64,000 bases of DNA from contig NC_060214.1 of NCBI RefSeq assembly GCF_021130785.1, positions 47,987,001-48,051,000 on the forward strand. Direction: 5' to 3'. The position numbers and the translations under genes were made by a program. This document shows positions 1 to 13,793 of the stretch, piece by piece. The notes beneath the pieces were generated by a model. The model saw only the letters and a list, made by a program, of their open reading frames with translations. It was not told the DNA's origin and searched no databases. Numbering within the stretch: the stretch's first letter is position 1; each line of letters opens with the position of its first letter. The stretch is from Homalodisca vitripennis. Its lineage: Eukaryota > Arthropoda > Insecta > Hemiptera > Cicadellidae.

Positions 1-888
1 TAGACAAATACTTATAATCTGATTGTTTGTTAATTATTAAAAAAATGAGTCACACAATAAACTACAAAACAATTCACCTGGTTCTCTAAAAATTGTAATA
101 ATTTGAAATGAAACAGAAAGATTGTTTTAATTACTTTCATGAAGTGTCTATATAATTATACTCAAAGCACCACACTTCGACTGCATTTGAATCAAAATTT
201 CCCGGAATATTATGAAAAGTCGCAGTAAGTTCAAAGGTTTTAACATTTACTTGAAGTATCTTCACAATTAACATTTATATCAGTAAAAGTCAGTTACCTT
301 CTTATTTCTCTCTCTTAATGTTCGTAACTTTAATATGTACTTCCAAAACGGAAACTTTAAATCTGAAATTAAAAATCGAATTTTGAACCAGATTATTTCA
401 CCAGGGCCTACTAATTTGGCTAAAACATTTTTCAATATTATAAAGGACCGAGAATAATAGGAAATCAAATATAATATGATAAGTTTACATCTTTAGAGAT
501 GTACCCTGCTGCTATCGCACATTTTTAGGAACTGAGCTCATCTGGGATTTGAATTACTAAGAGGAGATGTAGGAAGAAAAAGGGGGGTGGGTAGAGCACA
601 ACCAATAGAACGAAGGCAAGTCTCAGCAATGTTCGGACATCCGAATCAGATGATCTATCCTTATTTTGCCTCGGGCAGGCGCAGAGAACCAAGTGCACGA
701 CCTGTATGTCTGCAGGCGTGCATTGAATTCACGAAATCGGTTCAATAACTTCTAAAGAATACATAATGCATTTTATCATAAAATATACTTAATTTTAGTT
801 CTTACTCTTGACCTCCTACTATTAATACAAAAGAGAAAAGTGTATTTCTTCATTATCAGCTGACATTATTCTAAAGACCGCACGGCTC

Positions 889-1021
889 GCAGTTGAGCGA
901 CTAAGTGACTAGCCACGTGTTTGCTGCCTTACTGAATGTTGACGTTTATTGTCGCCACTGTTGCTGGATTTTATGCAATTGTTTATAGTTGATGTTTTTT
1001 TATAACATTAGCTTTTTTTTC
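889..1021. other. 133-bp block present only in duplication copy 1
   Basis: Copy 1 reads GGCTC, then this block, then CGGGAAGATG. Copy 2 (about 50,863-50,880) joins GGCTC directly to CGGGAAGATG. No target-site duplication or terminal inverted repeat is obvious, so a deletion in copy 2 is as likely as an insertion in copy 1. The block has no coding signal that I can see. Confidence 0.8.
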
Positions 1022-1029
1022 CGGGAAGA

Positions 1030-1187
1030 TGTAAATCACATCCAAATTATATGGGTAATTGTGTTAATCCACTAACATGATTATCTGAAAGAAACGAAAG
1101 AATTTTTTTGTTTACGCTGATAACGCAAGTATAAAAACAATAGGTGGTATTCCAAACGCCATTGCGACCGACACTTTACATATTACC
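1030..1187 (+). pseudogene. Weak exon-like segment, stopped in copy 1
   Basis: In copy 2 this stretch (50,859-51,041) is an open frame of 60 codons with a varied, non-repetitive composition including two Cys near the start. In copy 1 the equivalent frame is stopped by TGA inside ACATGATTA, where copy 2 has CCACGATTC. The product is not recognised. It could be a remnant of a gene or a mobile element, or a chance open frame. No clear splice sites were found. Confidence 0.2.
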
Positions 1188-2470
1188 AAAAGTTGGCGCG
1201 TATACATAGGCCTACCCTTTAAGGGAAGAAGTAAATACTTTCAATTGTGTATTGTCAATAAGGTATATAAATGATATATTTTTGCTCACCACAAAACATT
1301 TTACTTTTTTACATAAGATTTATCTTACTGCATAATTCTGTAAAAGCTACTTCAAAAATTTTAAATTGATACAAAAAAAAAAGAAAAACAGGGCTATGAT
1401 GTAATCACTTATTTCTTATCATTAACCTCAAATGTTTCAAAAATATCAGAAAATATGCTGCCCAACGGCAAATAATAATGTACAATTCTGTGAGTTTACG
1501 AGTACAAGTCGGAGGGTTTGACGTCAAGGAAAGAGAACATCAGTTCATCCACAAATTTATCAAGAACCTCAAGTTGAGGGGAAACAATAAATTTGCAGAA
1601 ATTCAGTACACATGGACTGACCCCATCAGTTCGTAACACTTAAGATGGTTCAAGAACACTAGCTTCCGTTCCAAATTCTCACACAATAACTTACAGGAGT
1701 ATTGATATGTGTTGCTAGCTTTGAATGATATGAAATTTAAATTCGGATCATTATTTTTCACAACAAAGTATTAATTGAATTTTGAAACAGTAAAATATCC
1801 ATTTCTCATGTATAAATTAAGCAAAAGACGGGCAGTTGTATGAAAAACCTGTAAAAATGTAATTTCCATTGAAATAAATAGAACGATTTTTTTATTACCA
1901 GAAGTGAATACATTCATTAACAAGGTTCTTCTTTTAAATAGTTTTTCCTCAAACACCAGTGTTTACTCATGTGCGGTACAGTATGGTACTGTATAGTATG
2001 GCTGACCTAATACTTCCTCCCACTTCCGGCCACCCTCCGAGAACTTCCGGGTCTGGTCTAACCTCTTTATTTGCTGTGGGTAACCACTGACTCATTAACT
2101 GCACATGTTGCTACAATACTGGGCTTCAAACCTTTTAAACTAAATTATAATGTCTGGAATCAGTTTTCATATTTTCAATATCTGGTATATTTTAAAGGTA
2201 TTGAGGCCATCATTAACAATAACTTTGTGGAGTAATTGGTTTACAATGTTTTAGCAGTATACCATTAATCAGTTTTTCTGCAAAAATAGTTTCATTACAT
2301 CACAGAATAAAAGTTAGAATTTCTGTTAATGATTTAAATTAAATTAAAACATTCAAAAGTATTTTTTTGTAGAGGATTGGCAGGGATTAAATATTTAGTT
2401 CTATATTATAAATTACGCTCTATAAAAGACTAGCGGTATTCCTGATTATTTGTTTATGTTGTTGGTTGCT

Positions 2471-2541
2471 GTATGGTTAGCTCAGTGGTTAGCGTATTGT
2501 ACTGATAAAAAAGGGTTACCAGTTCGGTTCTGCCACTCATG
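2471..2541 (+). repeat. tRNA-like segment (SINE head or tRNA pseudogene), copy 1
   Basis: TAGCTCAGTGG at about 2,478-2,488 matches the Pol III box A consensus, and GTTCGGTTC at 2,522-2,530 is a near match to box B, at tRNA-like spacing. The intervening region does not fold into a convincing anticodon arm, so a working tRNA is unlikely. The copy in the other duplicate (52,341-52,412) has diverged in box A (TAGCACAGTGG). Both sit in non-coding AT-rich DNA, as expected for an old tRNA-derived SINE. Confidence 0.5.
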
Positions 2542-5500
2542 ATAGCTTGGTTATTTAACTTGGCTGACGCTGTTGGAGAGATTGAAGAGCAAGTGTTTAT
2601 GTAATCTAAATTTTGAGTTTAGCTCTAATTCAATTTCCCTGTTTGCAGTAATTTGAAATCTAAAGTCAAGTCTGTGACAGCGTCAATTTTTCATACGCTG
2701 CACTAAGTGGAAGGTGTGAACTGTAGTTTACAGTGAACATTCACATAGATCCCAAAGCTCGCAAGTTTTAGCAGTAAAATCACTGGAAAACTTCAAAAGT
2801 CCAATGACGTGTTTTCAACCATCGCTGATTGCTTATGAAAACTGTAAGAACGCTCGTCATTACAGTGTACAAAATATTGCTACCCTTAGTAGGAAGGGTG
2901 TTGGGTACTTAAATATTTGGAGTCTATAACTTTTTCTCATATATTATGAAATCGGTAATAGTCAGGCAAATGAGTACTACAGCACCACGTTTTATCATTT
3001 TTTATGCGGCTTGATCTGAAAAAGTGTGTTTAATTTTCCTCTTATATGCACACTAATTGAATTATTGGTTTAACGTTTGGGATAATTACAGTAACACGTG
3101 GCAAGTAAAAAAATATCACTAATGGTTTATACATACTAACATCCCAAACTTCAATCCACTTCTAGATGGTTATACAAATTTACTCTTTATGTGAGGGCTG
3201 AAAGTAAAACTGAACTGACAAACTGAAAGTCAATAATTTAATATCCTTCCATAAAATTCATGGCAGAAAAAATTAATTACTAGAAATACTTTTTATTTTG
3301 GTTGGTGCTCAAGAAGATAACATGATTGAAAGAAGCGTGTTTGAAACTTATACAGGAATATTATGACTGCACTTTGAATATTCTTCCCCCTATATGACGT
3401 TGGTATCCACCTTGTTGTATAAAGTGGAAATACACTTACAAGGGTCTTATATGAGACTAGATGCGTGCGAAACGTATTTTTATTTGGATTTTGTGTTGTA
3501 TTTTTACTAGAATTTGCTCACGGGGCTAACAATTTTAGCTTTTGTTCTTTCTGTCTGTTCACTTAATACCTAGAGAAAGAATTTTTCTACTGGCTAGGAG
3601 TTTTTGATAAAGTTTTATTTTGATATAGAAATTTGATTAGAGTTTGATTGGGAATTTGGCTGATCGTGTTGTGAAGATTTTTACAACTGACTTATATGTA
3701 ACCCAATAATAGAAACAAAAAAACTCTAAGAATAATGAAATTTCAAAACAGACGAAATTATGGTAACGTATAACACATGTAACTAGCCTTGAACTTATGT
3801 AACCTCGGCGAGGCCTGTTTTCGCAACCACGTGGTTTGGCGTTCATCTACCTTGTAAACGTTTATTTAATACGTATCTACGTATAATTATTTACCGTTTT
3901 TTTGACTTTATGTCATATATCATGATTAAAAATATTACTATTTCACTGATGAGCTTTTTATGTTAGATATAACAAGCTAGTAATGTCATTCTGGTATATA
4001 GGCCTAGGCTGTTAGTAGATGAATTAGTGGACCAGTAAGAAAAAAACTCCTCCTGATCGTCACTGTCGTTAAAACGATGTAAATATTGCAAATATAACAG
4101 ATTAAAGAATACAAAAAGTGAAAACTATACACTTGCAAGATACATGAATGAAAACCATCACATAAGGATCTGGTGTGTTCAAAAACATTTAATGCCTTGT
4201 GTTCATTAATTATTATTCCTTATTATAGTTTAGTTGAATTTTAGTAGTTAATTTAATAATGATAACATTGTTTGACATAGTTTTAGAAATTTACAATAAA
4301 AATTGTTTATCATTTGCGATAGTTTTGTACTGTTTCAATATATACTGTAGAAAAAGTAAACACTAACGTATCGGTATATTAATTGTTAAATGTATTTGAA
4401 TTCCAATGCTGTTAAAGTACAAACAATGCGGTGCACAAGTGGTACTAAACAAGAGCAATTAACCTCCCATTGTTAGAGCTTCAGCATTACCATCAGCAAG
4501 TCAGCAGCATTATCGTACGTGCTGACTGCAGTACCTACGTTCTAACTAAGTCGTTTTCACCATAAAATTACTTGCCTAGAGAAACTGACGTTTCTAAGTT
4601 TGTTGTATGCTTCCTTGTTTTTATGTATACTTACGGTTTTCTTACACTTTTATTATCGTATTATAAGATTATTTTCATTAATCATGTAGTAGCAAATATG
4701 TTCCTTTCTTTTTATTGTATATATTTTTATCGGGAAGTATTCGGTTAGTTATTATGTAAAGGAAAAATAAGGATTGTATAAAAATGTGTTTAAAAAAAAC
4801 ATAGTAAATCGAAACAATAATGCGGTGAAGCCTTTCCAAAATTTTATAACAAATCTACGTCTCCGAACCACCGATGCCAGTTACAGATTTGCACAGTATA
4901 ATAATAATATGATTATAAAAATTTTTATTATATATATATTTATAATTTTATAAAAACTGGATTTAATTCTACAAACAATATTTTTTGCTAAGAAAAAATT
5001 ATAAATGATTCTAAAATTGTTTAATTGTTTAATTTCACTATACTTTTCATCATAGAAAAACATTCCAAATAGTTATATAATAATCCTTGGTTATTTTTAA
5101 CGTAAGATTTATTTTTATGGATGTATTTGTAAAGTTACAAATGAACTTTACCGCTGTGAGTAAACCGAGTTTGTCCAAGACAGCGATACGGCAACAGCCA
5201 TGATATTAAAAAGTGAAAATCTCATCTGCGACAGGAAAAAAAAGGAGGAGGATAAAGTAACCCACCTAAAAATCTTGACTCTTCTTCACATATCAATATT
5301 TTTTATATATTATCTGAAAAATAAATGATGCCTGAACGTTCAGAAAATACTTTTTAAACTCTATCTGTTTAATATTTTAAACTCAAATAAAATAACACTG
5401 AATAAGTGATTACGAATAAATAACTTTTAGGTAAATAATATTGACAGGTAGCTTGAAAATCTACAAAATTAAATTTGGTAAAATATTTTACTTTATTATT

Positions 5501-6809
5501 TATAGAATAACTAAATTAAAACAATGTACGATTGTATTAAATATAGTTTCAATCTTCCAATAGTTAATCGATATATTCACAATATAAAATATGATAACGT
5601 AAAATTTTGTATTGTATTTTACCGTATGTTTCAAGTTATAACATTATAAAACTTTAAATTTATTACTTATAAAGTAAAAGAAAACACTGATTACTTTAAT
5701 TACCACACTTCCAGCTCCCAGCTTTACATTACACTGATAATATTGATTTTGATAGTAAAGCTAATCATGTCCATCTCATAATAAGAAACCGAGGATTCCA
5801 GCCTATTACACCCTTTCCACTTTAAAGCTATAATTTTTCGAGCTCTGAAAGATGGACGTACAATGGGAAAAAGCTGCGTGCTTGAAATGACGGGCAACTG
5901 AAAGATGGAGATAAAATTTACTACATGGGACTGTAGCACATATTTATAAATAGGTGCCTAACTGTTTAACCTCTTAACGACTAGTTTGCCATTTATGGCA
6001 CATACCACTTATTATTTTTTAACTCAAACATGTTAAATGGTTTCATACATTAGAACCCATTGGCCCATCTGCGGCACATTTCCCATAAGGCTTGAGCACT
6101 CAGAGCACTCTGCTGGTGAATCTTCTAACTACTTCAGTTCAGTGAGTGTTGTCATCTCAGTTAACCTGCAATTTTTCAGCTATCAAGATTCCTGTGTTTT
6201 TTTAACCTATGTAAAAAGGTAAGTTATATCCATAAAAATTCAAACCATAAGTTTCTTTTTTATATCCTATAATATAATATGTTTAGGTAATCATATTACT
6301 GTATTATAACTGTTTTATGAGTGAAAATGTGTTTGTGCCACCAAATTGGGCCAGCTGACACTAAAGTATAAAACTGCCATGTGGAGTTCGTGCCAAGTAT
6401 GGCGCAACAGGCTATAAAGGAGCAATCACTTAATTTTCAATAAATGTAATTTACACTATTTTTATGATACTATTTTCATCAATTATAAAGAGACCGTTGT
6501 GTCAAACCGTGACTTATGATTTATTAGACTGTACATAAACAAATTATTAAGATATGCAATGGAATCTGAAACAACGGCCACCGAAGTAACGTTCACATAT
6601 TACATTAAAAATACAGGTAAATATGGATTAATACAGTTGGCATATAAAATGATCATCTACAGGCTAAGTATAGATAGCACTGATGCAAGTAAATTGATAG
6701 AAATACCATGTGTGTCAAGCTTTGTAATGCAATTATCTATACATGATCTCCCATTAGCTTTGGGGGCGTCACAGAATGAATAGCGAACTTAAGTGAAGAT
6801 CTATAAATT

Positions 6810-7295
6810 AAAATATTTAGTTAGTATACAACAATACTTCAATTACTTTGCATATTAATGAAAGTTTACTTTCATAACTTTTATAATATGAGCACTCCAT
6901 CAAAATTAATTTTATTTACAAAGATTTATTATAATGACACAAAATATTATTTCTGTATCAACAACCTAATAACGTTTAATGAATACATGACGCATTAAAA
7001 TAGATATTGCTTTGACACGATAAAATAGGAACACCTTATATGGTTGAAACAAACAAGGAGAAATAATGGAACATAACTTGACAAATAAAAAATGGAAAGG
7101 CAGTTGCGGGACTGATCGACAGAAGTAACTAATTCTTATAACGGACTGTGATTAAAATTTTTTTGATAAAGTGGGTTTCCTAAATATTAAATGGTTATTA
7201 TTTATATTTTAAAATAATAGGATAAAATAGATTCTTTAACATAATACATTTTTATAATTTAAATTAATTTTTATTCAGATTTTTGTTGAAATGTT

Positions 7296-7351
<56 letters not shown>

Positions 7352-7675
7352 CATTGCGCACTGACTTGTATATAACATTAAATTAATAAATATTTATACA
7401 TTTTTAATTATTATAGTTTATGTTAGTTTATATAAATTGGACGGTACCATTCCCACTACAATCTTTATTTCCAAAATAATTAACTAATTATCTTGACATT
7501 ATATTCTAAAAATAAAATTATGTGTAAAACTAAAATAAAAGACTTTGGAAAAAAAATTTAACGAAATTTCTTGTAAATAGAGCATGTATTGTTCTCCATA
7601 TCTCGTTGTGTTTATGTTTCTTATTTCTTTAACATTGTTAAATTGAGTTTTTCTTTTAAAAAGTAAATTAATGGT
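6810..7675 (+). repeat. Older internal duplication, upstream member
   Basis: This segment aligns with 9,968-10,811, both beginning in TTAAAATATTTAG followed by GTAGTATACA-like sequence. Shared blocks include TTTGACACGATAAA, GGAGAAATAATG and AAAAATGGAAAGGCAGT. Divergence is clearly greater than between the two large copies, so this duplication is older. A second matching piece, 8,697-8,826 against 10,858-10,999, shares GAGTTCAGTAACGAACCATA. Confidence 0.8.
7299..7350. repeat. (TA)n microsatellite
   Basis: Uninterrupted alternating TA for about 50 bases, inside the block found only in copy 1. Confidence 0.97.
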
Positions 7676-9022
7676 TTGACGTTTAAAAAATAATGTTGTA
7701 CTAAAATCTGTTTTAACGTAATTTATGTTTTAAGTGAATGTTAGGTAATGCCTAACGTAATTTAGTAAAGGTTACATTAAATATAAACTCTTTAAATAAT
7801 AACAGTTCTATATTCACACACAAATGATTGGCTCAATCACATGTAAGATCGTCACGTCAAAGAAACTATGTTATATATCTTATTTCGATTAGTAAAGTAA
7901 ATGATCGGCCCGCAAGGCTTGCACAATTACTTAACCTTATATGTGAAATAAGAAATTAGATTACTCCATTTATACTAACTGTTTTCAAATTTAGAATTCT
8001 AAATTTTAATATAGAAACAAACTTTTACCTCTATAACATATGCCGGTATGTGGGGATTTACCATTTTAAGAATCCCAATTTTAAATTTCGGTTTTGTACC
8101 GTGGTGAGAGAGGAACTAGCACCTTAGCGCTGATAATGTATTTTGATTGTAGAGTGACTTATACTTTGACTAAGTAATAATATTGTTATGTCTGTTTTAT
8201 ATACTGTCCAATGTTATAGTCGTCAAATTTATATAAATCACAATAGCCTAATGTATTTTAAGTAGAGATAAATAAAAGCCTCCACTTTACCGCGCAAACA
8301 CTCGAACCACTCACCACATATCTCATACTTTTTGCTAGGCCAATACTTTTCCGTTTACTCTGTTGTAATTTTTAAGTAGCTATACTGTCAATAATCAGTT
8401 TAGTTACTTTACATTATCAAATCCATGCAACTTGAACAAGTTTACATAGCTGAGAGCATTGATATCATTCATTTAAAGACAAGTATTGGTGTTGATGGAA
8501 AGAAACATTTTTGCAGCATTGTAAATTTTGCAATGGTAATATGTTTAAACTATTAGGAATACATACAAATTTACAAAAATGAAAATGGGACGTTATCATA
8601 TGTAAACATTTTATTTCATATTTCTTTATCTATAATAAAAATTAGCTCTATATTAGCCAATATTAAATATCTGAAGCTTTACTTCATGTTGGATATAATG
8701 AGAAGCCAAATGCCAGTAAAAGAGCTATCGAAAACCGACTTCATTATCATAACAAAATCCATGTTCTGAACTTTGAGTTCAGTAACGAACCATAATCAGT
8801 CTTTTAGGTAACAAAGATAGATTTACATTGTCTTCAATACTTTTTACAGTAAGTGTTCAGCCAAAAAATCAATGTCAACATGAAATACTTGCAATAATCC
8901 GATGGGTTAATTTTATTTTAAGCGGATTACACATTTTTGGATACGGGTATTAAAATAATGCAGTTTTATAAAATTAATGTTTAGATGTATTAATAAGAAA
9001 GTAAGGTCATTTTTACCAACAG

Positions 9023-9154
9023 CTGATGGAGCAGAATATATGCCATCGGCGCAAATATGCGAAGGCAATGCTCAGTACTGCAGAGGGAGACATTGCTGAA
9101 ACAATAGTCCGATCAGCGTGTTCAGAGGAAGGAGATGGAGGACATTATGTACGA
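9023..9154 (+). pseudogene. Exon-like segment A, copy 1 (frameshifted)
   Basis: The segment is preceded by a pyrimidine-rich acceptor (TTTTTACCAACAG) and followed by a plausible donor (CGA|GTATGA). In copy 2 the equivalent exon (53,159-53,289, 131 bp) is open and encodes an acidic, Ala/Ser-rich stretch containing ADGAEYMPS and EGDIADTIVRSA. In copy 1 an extra A (GGCAATG against GGCATG) shifts the frame, so this copy cannot encode the same protein. The next exon starts after a 112-bp intron. I do not recognise the protein. The splice signals and composition support a real exon, but the rest of the gene has not been traced. Confidence 0.5.
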
Positions 9155-9266
9155 GTATGACCTTAAGTTAGTACAGTATGAGAGTCATTTGAGCAAACCA
9201 CTGGACTAAAGTCTTACTTATCTACCTACTGTTTATTTCCGTATAAGTTCTATTATATTGACACAG

Positions 9267-9354
9267 GAAAAGAAGTTGAGGAAGCATTTCATTGCACTTA
9301 ATCGTAAAGGGACTTTTGCGCTTGCTTCAGAAGTGACAGGAATAATTGAGATAG
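9267..9354 (+). CDS. Exon-like segment B, copy 1; unknown protein
   Basis: This 88-bp open segment sits between a strong acceptor (TATATTGACACAG) and a consensus donor (ATAG|GTAAGT). It encodes about 29 residues, a basic start (EKKLRKHFIALN) and then GTFALASEVTGIIEIG. It follows segment A in compatible phase across a 112-bp intron (9,155-9,266). The copy 2 version (53,400-53,487) has the same length and splice sites, with one visible amino acid change (Leu to His). I cannot name the family. Downstream exons are not identified with confidence; the terminal-exon candidate at 13,794 may or may not belong to this gene. Confidence 0.5.
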
Positions 9355-9967
9355 GTAAGTTTGAGAGTAGCGACTATATTCTGTCGAGATTTCATATTAA
9401 ACCTAACATAAAAACATAAAGGGCACACTAAATCATTATATCTTGAAAAAAGAGGAGGCTATATTCCAACTTCATTCAGCGAAAGCAGAACTTTATTTTA
9501 AGGCCTTGAAGTTTTCGGTTATATGATGCTACTAGACGTTCATAGCAAATCAGTAATTCATCAAGTTTTTACTGTACCTAGAATAGGTTTAATTAATAAA
9601 AATTAATCCATGTGGGCACTCATATCTGTTTGGACAAATATTGAAAGTTTTAAAATATGTTTGGAGTATATTTATCCATTTTTATTTACTTTTATTAAAT
9701 TAAACTAAGAACTTCAATCTAATTAATTACTAAATTATATAAATAAACGAGATAAAAAATAAAAGTGAAGCGACAACAGTATAACATTTTATAATTCAAA
9801 GAAATCCTTCTTCTATGTAAATACAACATAAAGGAGAAAGGCGAGCTTTATACACACCGTGTCACATACTGTTTTACTAATGCAAGACATCTCTTGTCAA
9901 ACGCAAGCTTACAGGCTCTTGTTTTTAAACGTTTATCAGTCGAAAAAGTTTAGAAAATAAATTTTGC

Positions 9968-10811
9968 ATTAAAATATTTAGGTAGTATACACTAATACTT
10001 CAATTACTTTGCGTATTACTGAAAATTGTTTCTTTATTTGTATTTGTTTTATTTGTATAATATGAGCACTGGATCAACATTTAGTTTATTTTTTCTGAGA
10101 TCTATTATAATAGCACAAATTTAAAGTTATTCCTGCGTTACCAACCCAATATGTTTAATGAATACATGGATCATTAAAATATATTACCTTTGACACGATA
10201 AAGCTCAGAACACCTTATGTGGTTGGAGCATGTAAGGAGAAATAATGAAACATGTCTTGACCAATAAAAAATGGAAAGGCAGTCGCGAGATTGACCGACA
10301 GAAATGACTATTTCGTATAATGGTATGTGAATATATATCTTGAAAAAAGTTTCCTAAATATTAAATGTTTATTTGTTGTAATGAAAAGTAATATGATACA
10401 CTAAATTCATTAACACAACAAAGTTTTATATCTGCTCTAAATTGCATACATATTTTTGTTATATATTTTTATAATACAATGATCACTGCCTTCTAATATC
10501 AAAAGTAATAGATATTTATGCATTTCGAATTATTATAGTTTATATTAGCTTCTGTAATTTGGTTTGGTACAATTTTCACTACACTTTTGTATTTTCAAAT
10601 AAATACTTCGTTTTTATTGTCATTATATTCTAAAAATTAAATTATCGGTTTATGATAAGTGAAATAAGAAATAAGGATTCTTAAATAAAAATCTTGCTAC
10701 ATTTCTTGTAAATACGGCATCTATTGTTATTTTATATCTCATTGTATTGATATTTTTATAGTTTGACATTGTTAAATTTAATTTATCTTTTAAAATAGTA
10801 AATTAATGGTA
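9968..10811 (+). repeat. Older internal duplication, downstream member
   Basis: Diverged partner of 6,810-7,675. It is also present in the second large copy from about 54,089, so three related versions occur in the window. No coding content was seen. Confidence 0.8.
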
Positions 10812-11509
10812 AATTTCGAGTACACGTTTATCTTTCTGCTGGAAAAGAATTTGGAAAAAATGAAAAGCCAGATGATAATACAAGGGATTTATTAATGCTA
10901 AAGAAAACTGACTACATTAACATGAAAAATACAACTTCTTAAGTTAATTTGAGTTCAGTAACGAACCATAATCATTCACTTAGCTCACAAAGGTAGATTT
11001 AACTATAGTTCTGTCTTTAGTTCTTGTCTAAATAAACGCTAAGGACTTAACAGCATTGTAATCATTTCCTCCTTTATGGAAACGAGAACAAAATTGCCCA
11101 TGCAAAATATTTTAGAAATTTCTATTAATAAATGTATCCATTCGAACCTAAATATCCCCCCAAAATCAAATTCCAGTAGTAAACAAACTTAAAGAAAATA
11201 AGCAGAAAATTTGGGTTCGTGCCTAATTTTAAGGTATAACTAAACACCCACATACACCTTTCAACAAACACATACATATAACAGCTAAAATTACTATTTA
11301 ATTAAGATTATATAGTTATTATATAATGCAACCGTTTAAACCATAAAAATATCTTAATTGAGACATTAGGGTAACATACTACCTTTGTCAGAACAATTAT
11401 ACTCGTAAATATGAGGTATCCTGAAATATCCTGTAGATATAGGAAATATCCTAGTCTCTTAGGATTACAGGAATTTATTAATGTTAAAATCACGTTGAAG
11501 AATATTTTA

Positions 11510-11830
11510 GTCCTATTACAAAACCGTTACCATATTATCTCAATAGCAAAACACTTATCATATTACCTTAATGTTTATGGTAAAACAGTTACGATTTGAC
11601 CTTAAAGTTTATGGCAACACTTAAAATATCATCTTGAAGCCTATGATAAAGTCATAAAAGAACCATAAATTCCTTGGCAAAGTGCTTACCATATTATTAA
11701 ATTAACTGTGTGGAAAATTATCTAAATTAAACTCTATGGAAAAACAATTTAACAAGATCACTTAAAGCCCATAGCAAACAATTTCCATAATATCTTGATT
11801 CCCTTCGTAAGACAGTATAATCAGGAAATA
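11510..11830. repeat. Degenerate tandem repeat, unit about 33 bp, copy 1
   Basis: Units resembling AAAACAGTTACCATATTACC followed by TTAAAGTTTATGG recur near 11,519, 11,549, 11,582 and 11,615, then with looser spacing to about 11,830. The same decayed array is in copy 2 at about 55,610-55,880. It is an old minisatellite. The open frame across it is not a gene. Confidence 0.6.
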
Positions 11831-12985
11831 CACATATAATTCGATGTTAAAACTAAATCATTACATCGATTTTGTTGCAGCAGATTGTATACAATCAATG
11901 TTGTATCATTATTAAAGGCATTTATGTTCCTCATGAAATTAGTGATCTCCACTGCCTTTGAAGTTGTGCATTAGACCAGTAAACCAGATATCAATATAAG
12001 CAAATTGTATGTATCAGTATATCAAAGCTGTGTTACTTTTAAATTTTGAAAACCATGGAAATGACAAGAGATTCATTGTGTAAAACAATTCAGTTAGATA
12101 ATTGTGTCTAGACATACAGACGGACAGACAGTTGGCGAGAATCTGAACAGTTAGTTTGTGCCAAGTCACTGAACAAAACACAGACAAGAAACCAACAACT
12201 AGACTGTCGCTGGATTTGCATATGGGTTACATTCTGCTGCATACATAACTTGTATCTGAATTAGCTTAAACACGAAACTATATTTTTGTCATCTTTTACA
12301 ACATTTAAATTTGTTATACTATAATTGCATAATTAAATTAAAGATATATCGAACGAGGTAAATTTTATTTTGCCAGAAGTCAGAAGCATTATAACATAAT
12401 TAAAACCATTGGAATATAACTTCCATTTTAATTAAATAAACTTTTATTTCACTCCTAGAGGTTAGTTATTTCTGGGGTTTACCGTAAGAAATTCAGATTT
12501 CAATTACGGTTTATTACGGTGGATATAGAATTTTATTGCATTTCTCTGTAGTAAAAACCAATTATCTAAGTGGAATCAATATTAAAATAGATCAGGAATA
12601 GTTATGATGTCTTATTACATGGTGAAAACTAGGAGAACACAACAGATTGTCGCGTCTTAGCCTCTACTGAAGTTGCATGCAAAATTCAAAGTCTATTTTC
12701 TAATTTAATTTCTTAGATGCTATGTGGACAATCATATAAAATGTAATTAATAGATTTTTCTTCATTATATTTGTATTACCTTGATACACTAAAATAACAA
12801 CTAGCCACGTAATTAGGTGTTAAATTAGTGCATCTAGCTATATACACATCCTTAACGTTGGTGATTGACAGTCTCATTAACTAGTTCCCTAGGGGTAATT
12901 ACAAGAAAACCCAGGATATGTGCTTGTACACTGCAAATTACTCTATGCTCCTAGACTAATACGATTGTATTCACTTTGATTAAAA

Positions 12986-13099
12986 ATGTATATCTTCTAC
13001 GATTTGTTCATTGCCATCGTTTTGTATAAGGCAAATGTAAACATTTTCGCAATGTCTCAACCAAGTCTCATAGTGTGTCCAAGACAACAAGGGAGATAA
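12986..13099 (+). other. 37-codon open frame conserved in both copies
   Basis: The frame runs from ATG to TAA and includes FIAIVLYKANVNIFAMSQPS. In copy 2 (57,060-57,173) the only visible change is synonymous (GCA to GCG). No splice sites or known family were recognised. With so little divergence, one silent change is not proof of selection. It may be a chance frame in a well-conserved patch. Confidence 0.2.
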
Positions 13100-13793
13100 A
13101 TAAAAACTTATATTTCTTTTACAGGTTTCAACCCTCACCTTTACGATACCTATATAAAAATGCTTTTGATTTATTACATACGTCATGAAGCAAGTTTGTT
13201 TCTAATATCACCTTTCTAGAATTTTATGAATTGAGGAACGAAGTATAGTTCTTTTATTAGTTGCAACTATTTTCATACTCTTCAGAATTGTGATTTTCAT
13301 TATAGTTTATATTCATTTGATATTTTTAGTCATGAGTATAAGTGCACCAAATATAAACTCTCTGGGATATCAGGAAGTTGTAAATGAAGTGTAAAAGGGC
13401 ATTTCCTTTTCTCGTATGTAGAGATAACGGTGATTGTAAAAGATTTCGTCTCCGTTCGATTAAAAACGTAGTTACATTTTACTAATGGTCTTGTCCATCT
13501 ACGACACAAATTGATTTTTATAATTTCAAATATATTGTGATAAACTATAGTTTTTTAGTTTAAGAATAATGAAAACTATAGATAAGACATAAAACTGACG
13601 GAAAGACATATCCACCATACATGAAATATACATTAGTCTCTAACAATATATTACAATTACGACAAGAAAATGCTCTTTTTAAAAAAGAATCATTTTTTTC
13701 ATTAAGCCTGTAAACAAATATAATAGTCGATTAAGGATCAAATCACTTATGTAGCGAGAGGACGCAAAGTAACTTTTGACAATATTCCCACAG

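Larger units (their letters stand above)
3143..8824. other. 5.7-kb block present only in duplication copy 1
   Basis: This interval is missing from copy 2, where 3,142 is joined to 8,825. It contains no gene I can support; the short open frames in it look random. It includes an (AT)n run and a diverged copy (6,810-7,675 and 8,697-8,826) of sequence that also lies downstream at 9,968-10,999. The internal homology shows an older tandem duplication, and unequal exchange or deletion may explain the absence in copy 2. Confidence 0.85.

Noticed and set aside
11510..11830. CRISPR-like repeat array
   Set aside because: The repeats are degenerate, there are no unique spacers of constant size, and the context is eukaryotic.
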